A stretch of DNA of 64,000 nucleotides from Absidia repens (taxonomy: Eukaryota; Mucoromycota; Mucoromycetes; Mucorales; Cunninghamellaceae): NCBI GenBank assembly GCA_002105175.1, contig MCGE01000001.1:2170001-2234000 (forward strand), read 5' to 3'. The position numbers were made by a program, and so were the translations under genes. Positions 33,636 through 43,792 of this stretch are shown piece after piece (the stretch's first letter is position 1; each line of letters opens with the position of its first letter). Below the pieces are notes generated by a model. The model did no database searches, had not been told where the DNA came from, and saw only the letters and a list, made by a program, of their open reading frames with translations.

Positions 33636-35373
33636 ATGGATTTGAAGGTAAACTGAAGTGATAGAAAGACAAATTTATATTGTAGTATGTTATTGCATCC
33701 AATTACTGCATTAAACTAGTGCCATGGACCAGAAAAGCGCGATGACACTCAATATTCTTTTTTTTTTTTTTTTTTTGTGATATGAATATATAGACTGATC
33801 TCCAACGTTGGCACAAAGCATGTCAAGCGTTCGATATAAAGGATTATGTTATGTCTTTAGATACATTGTTAGTAAGTTACCAAGTTCTAGAGAAAAATCA
33901 AGGTGCCTATGTTTGGCCTATATGTGTGTTAATTACTCCAGTATTGATTACAAATTTATATATTTTTCATTAGGTATGCTTCCCAAGTTCAAAGATTTAT
34001 TTTAATATCGGCATAATTATGGTAACACTTCATGACCATCAGCATGCGGTAAGAAAAAAAAAAAGAGAAAATAGTAGTATCTGACAGTAGCTGATCGTTC
34101 TTTCTGTTTTATACATCTTACTGTACAAAAGTTGGAAGTTTTTGCAAAAGCTATTGAACTTGATCCCTATTTTTCTGCAGCCTATTTTCAATCTGGGGTC
34201 TCCAATATTATGCTTGGTGAATTTCGACAGGCAGTCAAATGCTTTGATCTTGCCTACAAGGTAAGGTAGACGGCTTCTTGAAAATCCGATTATACTGAAT
34301 AGGGATATTCACTCTTTTTTTTTTTTTTTGTGCGTGTATCTATCTGACTCGGGAAATAGAATCTCAGGGGAAACAAAGCGATCAACTATCGACAATTGGG
34401 GTTGGATTTTACTCTGTACGCATGCGAAATATTATACAACCGTGGCATGTGTCAAATTTACTTGGATAACGCCGAACGTGGAATGGCAGATTTGAATCAG
34501 GCGCAGCAACTCAAAATGAACGATCAGCACAGAATCATCGACCAGGCAACTCATGACAGAGAGCGATCTACATTTGGTGTCTACTCGATACCTTCTACTG
34601 TTATTTACCGACCGACTGAATGCCAATTACAACTACTTGAAGGGATTGATTCACTATTAAGCACCTGTGATAACTGTTCAGCAAAAAGACTCCTTATACT
34701 GGATCAGCATCATCAACATCATCAACATCATCCATATCACCATATTCCAAAATACTTGTCAAAGTATTTGCGTTCAGTCATCAACACCAAAAATAAGGCA
34801 AGCACAGCAGTATCAAAATCAGCGTCACCATCAATGCTATCACACCATCTACATTCATTCCCACCCACTCCATTATCACGCAATCACACTCCTCTATCAT
34901 ATTTATTAACCTCTTCATATCAGCAACGAAAGAAACAACATCTCATGACTTTCCCACGAAACAGTGTATATTATGATGGTGGCTATCAGGATAAATCAAA
35001 AACGAGGAAGAAGTGCGCATATTGGCAACAACCCACCCATCAACGCAACTCTATTTTGGACAACAATTGCGGGAAATACAAACTGAAGCTGCATTATCAA
35101 GATACGCGGATTTTGATGATTGATGCGAACATTACATATCAAGATGTATTGTTGAAGGTATATGAAAAGCTGGAACTGCCTACCGATGGTACCAATAAAT
35201 TGGATGGACTCAAGTTACACTGTATGGATAGTGATGGTGTTTTAAGTCAACTGATGAATGAGCAAAGCTGGTCTTCTGTCAAATGGATCAACACATACCG
35301 CGACCCTCGACAGTTAGAATCGAACACCAAGACACCGTGCATTGGAAAAATTGAAATATGGTGTAAATTTTAG
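33636..35373 (+). CDS. NOXR: NoxR/p67phox-like regulator: TPR domain plus C-terminal PB1
   Basis: Homologue of the cytosolic activator of NADPH oxidases, which couples GTP-bound Rac to Nox. Five exons: 33636-33647 (only 12 nt, MDLK), 33794-33871, 33974-34048, 34132-34260, 34360-35373; 435 aa, all joins phase 0. TPR region: LQRWHKACQAFDIKDY, KIYFNIGIIMVTLHDHQHAL, KAIELDPYFSAAYFQSG, LRGNKAINYRQLGLDF, ACEILYNRGMCQIYLDN. The LRGN hairpin is the p67phox Rac-contact insertion. The centre is Ser/His-rich. The last about 90 residues (YKLKLHYQDTRILMID..., DGLKLHCMDSDGVLSQL) form a PB1-like domain. No SH3 domain is present, as in fungal NoxR. The tiny first exon is inferred from ATG, donor GTAAAC and frame; a transcript would settle it. 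Confidence 0.85.
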
Positions 35374-36551
35374 GATAGATTTGGTTGGATTAGTTAGTTT
35401 ATTACTCACCTCCCCCTTTTATTATTGAGTACTTACACAGACGTACTATAGTTGATTTATCGTACCCTCCCTTCTACTTCAACATTTTACCCTTCAGTTT
35501 TACACCCTCCCCTCATGTAGTTTAGAATATATATATATATTTACGCTGTGCTATTTAAAGCATAAACACAATCAATAAATAAGTTTTTTCCATATATAAC
35601 TACTATCAAACTGTCTTGCCTCTTTTTATCTTTTTTATACTAGTATCAACACCTCGTATCAATCATGGATTTACCTGTTATATCCAGCGGAGAATCAATT
35701 TTGTGAAAGATTGTCTTCCCACGTTTCTTTATAGTATTCCAATATACGAGTATTCTATCGATCTTGCTTTTAATAAAACATGGTATGATGATTATATTTA
35801 TTCCATCATATGGTGACTTTGGTGACTATAGAGTTTGCTGATGATATAACCAGTAATAAGTAAATGGGAAACTCGATTTCTCTCTATCTTTACTGCATGT
35901 ACAGTACATTATTTTATTACCGTATAAATGAGAACATATAATCTTCTTTGATTTTTAAGGTTTGGAAATTGTGCTTGATCTACAGTCTCCTAAACAAATT
36001 AAAAAAACGGCGATACGGACGATAATTCCATCAGGTCCATATGCGTGCTATTTTTCTCACGAACAAAGAAGATGAGGAAAAACACTCGCCTAATTTTTTA
36101 AGAATTCTCCCAGGGACCCTTTAAATAAGCTTTTTTTTTTTAGTAAATGTGACATTCTATATCATACCGCAGAAGTTATTCCTTTCGACATGTCCATGGA
36201 TGCATGTGAGGAACTTCAAAAAACATACCCAAAAAGGACGCACATTAGATGTTCCAACAAAAAAAAGAAGAACTTTTTGTTGGAGGCTTACAACACGACA
36301 GGGAAGGGAGTAGCAAAAGGAATGATTTTTAATTGTAAAAAGGAACCCAAACTATCGGTCCCTAAAAACGGAGATTCTTACTTTCTTTTCTTCGTTTTGG
36401 TTGGTCAATTTACGTTGCTATCATGGTGCCTATCTATTTTATTTTTTTTCCGTAAAGAAACAATAACACAGCACGGTTAAGAAGAAACTCATATTTCCAG
36501 CCAAGATTATAGTAAATAAAAATATTTCTTCAATTTTCACTCCAGCGGCTG

Positions 36552-36585
<34 letters not shown>

Positions 36586-37346
36586 ACAGGTCCTTTTTAA
36601 TATTGAAAAAAAGGTACCTTACTCCTGGTCTCACTTTTCTTTTTTTTTTTAAAGATAAGCCTGGAAAAATGGGGAAAACTATAAGCGGGTATACTGGCAG
36701 AAATTAGGATTGAAAAGGAAATTTTGACCAAACACTTTTGATATAAATGACGTGACGAGATAAGTGAATGACATCCTTTTAAGGTTATAATACGAAAATA
36801 GGGTCAGGGATCGCAATTGTCCCATCCTTTATGATTGGTGATACTGAGCGGTCATTCAATAAGTTACCAACAATCAGGCTTTTTTTTCAAATACCGAGTT
36901 GCCACTACCCCGTGAGAAAAGATTGCCGATAGACTTTGTCTTTATAAGGATTATATATAAGATTTTATTTTCGCACGATAGTGACGCAGAAGATATACAT
37001 ACAAATTAAGAAAATTGCAGAAAGTAAGAAATACAAAACACAGAAATTAACGTTAAAAGCAGTAAAACTATGTGAATTTGGAACACAATGGATATCGTTT
37101 AAATGTAATGGTTATCGGGAAGGAGGTTCCTAGAATATGTCACCTGAGTCAAGAGGCAAAAAACCAATCATATACCATTTCGAAAAAAATAGTAGGAAGC
37201 TCATAAGCGGGTATTCAATTTAGCGGCAAAATTTTTTCACCAATTCCTAAATAAAAGAATATTCAATTTAAGAACCGCATTTATTCCTTTTTCTTCCCAT
37301 TTTCACTCACCCTTTTTTTTTTTATTCATTTTAATTTTTTCAATAC
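35374..37346. other. Intergenic, 2 kb, upstream of PTR2
   Basis: AATAAATAAG near 35574 ends the NoxR-like gene. Further right: T runs (36555-36583), and the 12-mer ATAAGCGGGTAT at 36681 and again at 37203, 133 bp before the PTR2 start. The 96-codon frame at 36190-36480 has a Lys-rich start and hydrophobic end but no recognisable family; I do not call it a gene. Confidence 0.45.
36681..37214 (+). promoter_or_regulatory. Repeated 12-mer upstream of PTR2
   Basis: ATAAGCGGGTAT occurs at 36681-36692 and 37203-37214, the second 133 bp before the PTR2 ATG. A possible activator site pair; the core GCGGG resembles zinc-cluster protein half-sites, but this is only a sequence resemblance. Confidence 0.3.
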
Positions 37347-39583
37347 ATGGAGGATACCGAACACTACAACAATAACAATAGTAATACACCAATGTCTGAA
37401 AAGACAAAAGAACACGACCGTACATATGAAGGATCCATCGAAGAATCACCCGACTACAACAACCATGATGGAGAACTTTTTGGACCTGAACCTACTGATG
37501 AAGACTGGAAGTTGCTACCAGAAGTATCAGATGCCATTCCAAAAGCTGCCTATTTGGTCATCTTGGTAGAATTTTGTGAACGCTTTACTTATTATGGTCT
37601 TAGTGGTCCCTTTCAAAACTATGTACAATACGATAACCCTTCAAGTTACCCCGCTGACCAACCTGGTGCAATGTAAGTATGATAAAATAAATGAAAATGG
37701 ATGATAAATAACCGCTAACTTTTTTTTTTTTTCAACAGGGGAAAAGGTCAACAAACTGCTACTGCTCTTACTACATTCTTCCAATTTTGGTGTTATATTA
37801 CACCGTACGTATAGAACTCTAGTGATTAATAATAGTTTACTGACTTTTTTTTTTTTTTTTTTTTTTTAACCTTTCTTTTTATGTCATCCAGAATTCTTGG
37901 GTAAGTGATTTAAAATTATGACGATGATGATGATGATGATGTCGGAAATATGATATAATTAACCTTTTTATTCTCTTGGTATACATAGTGCTATCGTGGG
38001 TGACCAATTTCTTGGTAAATATAAGACCATTGTTGTGTTCTCCATTATCTACTTGATTGGATTGGTTATATTGACAGCGACCGCTAGTCCTATGGCTATT
38101 TCGAATGGTGCGGCCTTCCCAGGCTTCATCGTGTCTCTCATCATTGTTGGTCTTGGAACTGGTGGTATCAAAGCAAACGTATCTCCTCTTGTCGCTGAAC
38201 AGTACCGCTCACGGCCTGCTTATGTCAAGACGCTCAAGAATGGAAACCGTGTGATTGTGACTTCTCAAGCCACTTATCAAAAGATCTTCAATATGTTTTA
38301 CTGGGGTATCAATGTCGGTTCTCTATCTGCCATTGCCACCACTGAACTGGAAAAGAATGTTGGATTCTGGCCTGCCTATCTTTTACCTACTGCTATGTTT
38401 GTTCCCTGTATCATTGTTGTTATTCTTGGCCGCAACCAATATGTTCAAAACCCTCCTCGAGGTTCCGTTTTTGTCGAAGCTGGTCGCTTGTTTGCTATGA
38501 CATTCAAGGTGAAGGTGGTATGGAAGCTTGCAAACCCTCAAACTTACTCCATACTCACCCTGATATGGTCGCAAAAGCTACATGGTAAGTAAAAATTATG
38601 CCCCAAATGAGTTGATGCTATACATTGTCACTATACTAATATGCTTTTTATTATTATTTAAGGGATGATATTTTCGTGGATGAACTGCGTCGTGCTCTTC
38701 GAGCTTGTGTTGTATTCTGTTGGTTCCCAATTTATTGGTTGTGCTATTCTCAAATGACAAATAACCTGGTGTCAATGGCTGGTAGGTTAAAAAGCAAAAA
38801 GCAGAAATACCAACTCTTTTCTTGATGATTTTTATTTTTAATTCTACGCAACCAATTAGGTACTATGCAAACTGGCAATGTCCCCAATGATATCATGCAA
38901 AATATCGATCCTATCTGTTTGATTATCTGTATTCCTTGATGGATATGTTCGTTTATCCTTTCCTTCGAAAAATTGGCTTGCCCATGAAACCTATGGTCAG
39001 AATTTCTTGTGGATTCTTCTTCGCTTCTGTCGCTATGGGTTATTCTGCTGGTATTCAAAGTATGGTCTACAATGCCCCTCCCAACTATGATCACCCCGAT
39101 GGTCCCAATGACATCTCTGCTGCTTACATCATTCCCTCTTATTTCTTCATTGCTTTCTCTGAAATCTTTGCGGTCATCACTGGTATGGAATATGCTTACA
39201 AAAAGGCTCCTCAATCCATGAAGTCTATTGTTATGGCTCTCTTCCTCCTCACCAACTGTTTTGCCTCCATTCTTGCTTTTGCATTGGTGTCCGTCGCTGT
39301 GGATCCAAAGTTGAAGTAAGTACTTTTATTTGGCGATGACAGTGATTATTATCTATATATGTAATATGTACTTATTCATTTTTTTATTAGATGGATGTAC
39401 ACTGGTATTTCGATCACCGCCGCTGTTTGCTGTGTCCTCTTTTATGTATGCCATTACAAGAATGATGCAATCGACAAAGAAGAAGATGCTATTGTCCGAA
39501 GTGACTCCCAAATGCAAGACTACGAAAAAGTGGACCATCTCCGTGCTACTGTTGAATACGAAGTTGAAAAGGGCGCCGTTTAA
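37347..39583 (+). CDS. PTR2: PTR2-like di/tripeptide transporter with two apparent frameshifts
   Basis: Proton-coupled oligopeptide transporter (POT family), plasma membrane. Exons: 37347-37672, 37739-37804, 37892-37900 (9 nt, coding ILG), 37989-38584, 38663-38781, 38860-39315, 39391-39583. Family signatures: VEFCERFTYYGLSG in the first membrane segment and GTGGIKANVSPLVAEQY. The frame is broken twice, each by one missing base: near 38509-38511 (after RLFAMTFK, before GGMEACKPSN) and near 38935 (IICIP, then MDMFVYPFL). The translation resumes perfectly after each. The C-terminus MDMFVYPFL...EYEVEKGAV is well conserved with several membrane helices. Either a recent pseudogene or two consensus errors; the flawless reading of neighbours such as KRE33 makes a real lesion worth checking. 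Confidence 0.85.
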
Positions 39584-41066
39584 TCAAACTGTTAGCTTCT
39601 CTCGATACTTCTACAAGGTCATATTGGATGTGCCCTCTATCCCCTCTCTAAATTTTAGATTTTAGTCAGAAGCAGTGCTTCTTTCTTTTTTTTTCCACTT
39701 CTCAACCCCCTTTTTTTTTGCACCATTAGTTTATGATATATTTTGTACACTATTTTTTCGCCCATATACTTTTTTTTTAGCAATTTTATTACCTCGCAAG
39801 CTACATCATTTGTTATTGTATAATAAATATCCATTCTACCATTTGTATTTTTCTATATTCGATACACTCTGTCGCTGGAAATGTTATGAATTTCAAAAAT
39901 GCTCAACATTAAGTGTTTCAAATCCCGACCACGTGGATTTTTATTTGTCCCAATTTTTTTCCCACCCCCTCTTTCTTTTCTTTTTCTTTCAACTATGGCA
40001 TTCTGGTGGACATAGATTAGTGTCAGGGCTAGTTTAGAAATGTTTTCACCTCAGGGATTATTAAGATGCATGGGGAAACCCTTTCATTTTGGATCTAGGA
40101 TCTGATGGCCCCGTTAGCTGGCTTATGAAAGTCTTCATTAGCTTAGCTTATTTTAGTTTGTCTATAGTTTGTATCTACATCTGAATAAAATATGTCTTTT
40201 TTCCTATGCTTTAATGAAAAATGCCCCATTAGTTTCTTTTCGTCTTCTGCAATAGATCCAATTTTTACTGCCATCACTCCATTAGTTTAACATGGACTGT
40301 TATTGTGTTTCAATAAAAAATATCACGTAAGTTTTTCTATAATACTACATCCCTATTAAGAGCCATTCTATTATATTATTATTAACATTTCGTCTGATAC
40401 CTACAATAGTCTTCCTCATGCTGCCTTGATTAGATCCTTTGTTACCATGAAACACACTCCTTTAGTTCAGTATTTATGGCATGGCGATTACATCTTTAAA
40501 CAACAGTCAACATTGTCAGTTTCCTGACTCTTTTATTTATAACACAAACGCCTCCCCATTCAACAGAGGCAGCACCGTGGTTTGTCTTTCTTGATTAAAC
40601 TAACACTTTATCATACATCAGCGGCTGACCCTGTTTTCTTTTCACTACAGCAGTGTCCGTTCGAAAACGGTAAGACGGTGGTTCTCTATTATTCTTAAAA
40701 CAACCGCTGCTATTCAACATTGGATACTCTATTCTATAAGCGCAGCCGCCATCATTCAACTACGACAGTGTCTCCGCTTTCTCTTCTTTTTAAAGCAATC
40801 AACACCATGCAAAATCGCCGGCATAATGGTCATCGAGGCAACATGGGGTAACTGGCAATAGGTTAGCTCACCACCATTTCATTGTAAAATAGCTCACCCC
40901 TCCATTGTAGAATAATTTATGCCCCCCCTTTCACTGTATAGTAGTTTATCCCTCCCCCATTTCACTGCAGAATAGTTTATCCCTTTCCTTTTCACTATTG
41001 AATAGCTTTCTACTCGTCGTGGAACTGTTTACTCCCTTATTTATCTTACATTATATTTATTCTACA
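39584..41066. other. Intergenic between PTR2 and the Helitron block
   Basis: 3' flank of PTR2, repeat copy 5, then low-complexity stretches with a fourfold imperfect 'TTTCACTGTA...TAGTTTATCCC' motif at about 40877-41010. No gene recognised. Confidence 0.45.
39908..40500 (+). repeat. Dispersed repeat family, copy 5
   Basis: AAATCCCGACCACGTGG start, pyrimidine block, GGGCTAGTTTAGAA, core GATGCATGGGGAAACCC near 40065, CTGAATAAAATATG near 40182 and TTTCAATAAAAAATATC near 40308. Same block order as copies 1, 4 and 8. Confidence 0.75.
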
Positions 41067-41141
41067 ATAAACGCTCTGGCGCTCCGCTGGAGCTTTTGGA
41101 AATCTTTCGATTTACTGGGTGTTACAGTTTTTAGGATTAAA

Positions 41142-41915
41142 GCCTCCGCCATTTCGCACTATGGTGGGCGGCCCCTTGGGGCCCAACCGTCGTGCTCAGC
41201 GCGTCGTCAATGGGTTTTTATGTGTGCTGAAAAAAAAAAAATTGGGAAAGGATTAGAGCCTCCGCCATTTCGCACTATGGTGGGCGGTCCCTTGGGGCCC
41301 AACCGTCGTGCTCAGCGCGTCGTCAATGGTTTCTTTTTTGTGTGCTGAAAAGAAAAAAAAATAGTGAAAGGATTAGAGCCTCCGCCATTTCGCACTTTGG
41401 TGGGCGGCCCCTTGGGGCCCAACCGTCGTGCTCAGCGCGTCGTCAATGGGTTTTTTATGTGAGCTGAAAAAAACAAAATAGGGAAGGGATTAGAGCCTCC
41501 GCCATTTCGCACTATGGTGGGCGACCCCTTGGGGCCCAACCGTCGTGCTCAGCGCATCGGCAATGGGTTTTTTATGTGTGCTAAAAAAAAAATTGGGAAA
41601 GGATTAGAGCCTCCGCCATTTCGCACTTTGGTGGGCGGCCCCTTGGGGCCCAACCGTCGTGCTCAGCGCGTCGTCAATGGGTTTTTTATGTGAGCTGAAA
41701 AAAAAAAAAAATAGGGAAGGGATTAGAGCCTCCGCCATTTCGCACTTTGGTGGGCGGCCCTTGGGGCCCAACCGTCGTGCTCAGCGCGTCGTCAATGGGT
41801 TTCTTATGTGAGCTGAAAAAAAAAAAACAGGGAAGGGTTAAGGCCTCCGCCATTTCGCACTATGGTGGGCAGCCCCTTGCGGCCCAACCGTCGTGCTCAG
41901 CGCGTCGTCAATGGA
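41142..41915. repeat. Satellite array A: 7 units of about 117 bp
   Basis: Units start GCCTCCGCCATTTCGCAC at 41142, 41258, 41378, 41495, 41609, 41728 and 41843. Each holds GGCCCCTTGGGGCC (6-bp inverted repeat around TT), CAACCGTCGTGCTCAGCGCG, and an A-run of variable length. Clearly GC-richer than its surroundings. The open frame 40998-41348 over it is a by-product of the repeat. Confidence 0.95.
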
Positions 41916-41959
41916 TACTATTTTAAAAAAAGATGGAAGGTCGAAAAATAGGGTGACTG

Positions 41960-42320
41960 AATCATTCGCACTCCGCCTCTCATGGATTTAAATTTTCTCA
42001 CCCTTTTTTTTTCTTCCTCTTTCTTTCGTTTTTTTTTTTTTAAAACATCAACTTCAACTGCGGATTTAGTGATCTTGGATTAGTGGTTAGAACTTGAATC
42101 AGGGGCCTTTTGAAAAGTGCAATACAAACATCATGGGGAAACCCTTCCATTTTGGATTCGTGATCTTTGACCGTCCTCAAATTAGCATTCATTTTAGAAT
42201 AGTGTCATTAGCTCAGCTTAGCGTTAGTTATCATAGTTTATATTGCATCTATATCAGAATTAAACATGTCTTGTCTATTTACAATTATTCTCTTTTATGC
42301 CTTTCATTGTCTCGCTGAAT
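41960..42320 (+). repeat. Dispersed repeat family, copy 6 (inside the short Helitron-like element)
   Basis: CTCCGCCTCTCATGG start, pyrimidine block, core CATGGGGAAACCC near 42133 followed by TTCCATTTTGGAT, and the ATCAGAATTAAACATG variant of the AATAAA block. Nearly identical to copy 7, as expected from duplication of the host element. Confidence 0.7.
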
Positions 42321-42672
42321 GGGCATGGCATATGTGCGTGGAAAAACAGAGTGTGGGGGTGTGGGGTTTATGCGTAAAAAAAAAAAACCGCAGCTCGTCG
42401 TGTAAAATGCTACTTATGGTTTATCTAGAAATAACATGGATACAGTGATATGAGTGGAGGAAATGGATGGAAAATATTAAGGCCGAAAGGTTTTAGGTGA
42501 TGTGAGTGGAGGAAATGATAGAAATTTCAAAGTCATAGATCTTTATCTTAGATCGTTATCTTAGATAAGTAGACACCATGCTCTTTTTAATATATTAATA
42601 AACGCTCTGGCGCTCCGCTGGAGCTTTTGGAAATCTTTCGATTTACTGGGTGTTACAGTTTTTAGGATTAAA

Positions 42673-43100
42673 GCCTCCGCCATTTCGCACTATGGTGGGC
42701 GGCCCCTTGGGGCCCAACCGTCGTGCTCAGCGCGTCGTCAATGGGTTCTTTTTTGTGTGCTGAAAAGAAAAAAAAAATAGTGAAGGGATTAGAGCCTCCG
42801 CCATTTCGCACTATGGTGGGCGGCCCCTTGGGGCCCAACCGTCGTGCTCAGCGCGTCGTCAATGGGTTTTTTATGTGTGCTGAAAAAAAAAAAAATAGGG
42901 AAAGGATTAGAGCCTCCGCCATTTCGCACTTTGGTGGGCGGCCCCTTGGGGCCCAACCGTCGTGCTCAGCGCGTCGTCAATGGGTTTTTTATGTGAGCTG
43001 AAAAAAAAAAAAATAGGGAAGGGATTAGAGCCTCCGCCATTTCGCACTTTGGTGGGCAGCCCCTTGGGGCCCAACCGTCGTGCTCAGCGCGTCGTCAATA
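42673..43100. repeat. Satellite array B: 4 units of about 118 bp
   Basis: Same unit as array A, starts at 42673, 42794, 42912 and 43030. Individual units match array A units closely, including the GGCCCCTTGGGGCC inverted repeat. Copy number differs (4 against 7), showing the array expands or contracts inside otherwise related elements. Confidence 0.95.
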
Positions 43101-43144
43101 GATACTTTTTTAAAAAAAAATGGAAGGTCGAAAAATAGGGTGAC

Positions 43145-43515
43145 TGAATCATTCGCACTCCGCCTCTCATGGATTTAAATTTTTTGTTGGCCATTTTTTT
43201 TCTTCCTCTTTCATTCTTTTTTTTTTTTTTTTTTAACATCAACTTCAACTGTGGATTTAGTGATCTTGGATTTGTGGTTAGAAATTGAATCAGGGGCCTT
43301 TTGAAAAATGCAATGCAAACATCATGGGGAAACCCTTCCATTTTGGATTCGTGATCTTTGACCGTCATCAAGTTAGATTCATTTTAGAATAGTGTCATTA
43401 GCTCAACTTAGTGTTAGTTGTCATAGTTTATATTGCATCCATATCAGAATTAAACATGTCTTGTCTTTTTATTATTATTCTCTTTTATGCCTTTCATTGT
43501 CTCGCTGAATGGGCC
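43145..43515 (+). repeat. Dispersed repeat family, copy 7 (inside the long Helitron-like element)
   Basis: Core CATGGGGAAACCC near 43324, with ATCAGAATTAAACATG near 43445. The following TATGTGTGTGGAAAAACAGA tail is also shared with copy 6, so tail and repeat were carried together. Confidence 0.7.
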
Positions 43516-43792
43516 TGGCATATGTGTGTGGAAAAACAGAACCGGTGTGTGTGAGGGGTTTATGCGTAAAAAAAAAAAAAGACCGCATGTGAATGTGTGA
43601 AAAAAATAAGGTAGTGGATCAAAAATAAGAGGATAGCGTGATGATATGTTGTAGGAACACCGAATTTATTGACGACAAACAAAAACAACAAACTAAATCT
43701 AAAGGCTACAATCTACGAACTACAAACTAACATACTACAACAGCTCTGTAAAAGAGCGAAAACTTCCAAAAAAAAAAAAAAAAGCGAGCTTA

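Larger units (their letters stand above)
41067..42597 (-). mobile_element. Non-autonomous Helitron-like element (short member of a head-to-tail pair)
   Basis: Orientation taken from the long neighbour. Left end AATAAACGCTCTGGCGCTCC, then a seven-unit satellite array, a dispersed-repeat copy (41960-42320), and a right end GTGGAGGAAATGATAGAAA...CCATGCTCTTTTTAATATAT. Both ends are almost identical to those of the long element at 42598-49377, but no transposase lies between. Read on the minus strand, the 3' end has the hairpin GCTCCAGCGGAGC (5-bp stem, 3-nt loop) about 9 nt inside the terminus, as Helitrons do. A canonical CTRR end is not visible. Boundaries could be a few bases off because both flanks carry AATAAA. 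Confidence 0.6.

Noticed and set aside
36190..36480. 96-codon ORF upstream of PTR2
   Set aside because: No domain, no splice partner, Lys and Phe runs from simple sequence, inside probable promoter DNA.
40998..41348. 116-codon ORF across the satellite array (also 42723-43001)
   Set aside because: It is a translation of the tandem repeat itself, changes frame with A-run length and has no start context.
41142..43100. Regular repeats that superficially resemble a CRISPR array
   Set aside because: Units of about 117 bp are near-identical throughout, with no unique spacers, in a eukaryotic genome; they are minisatellites inside transposons.
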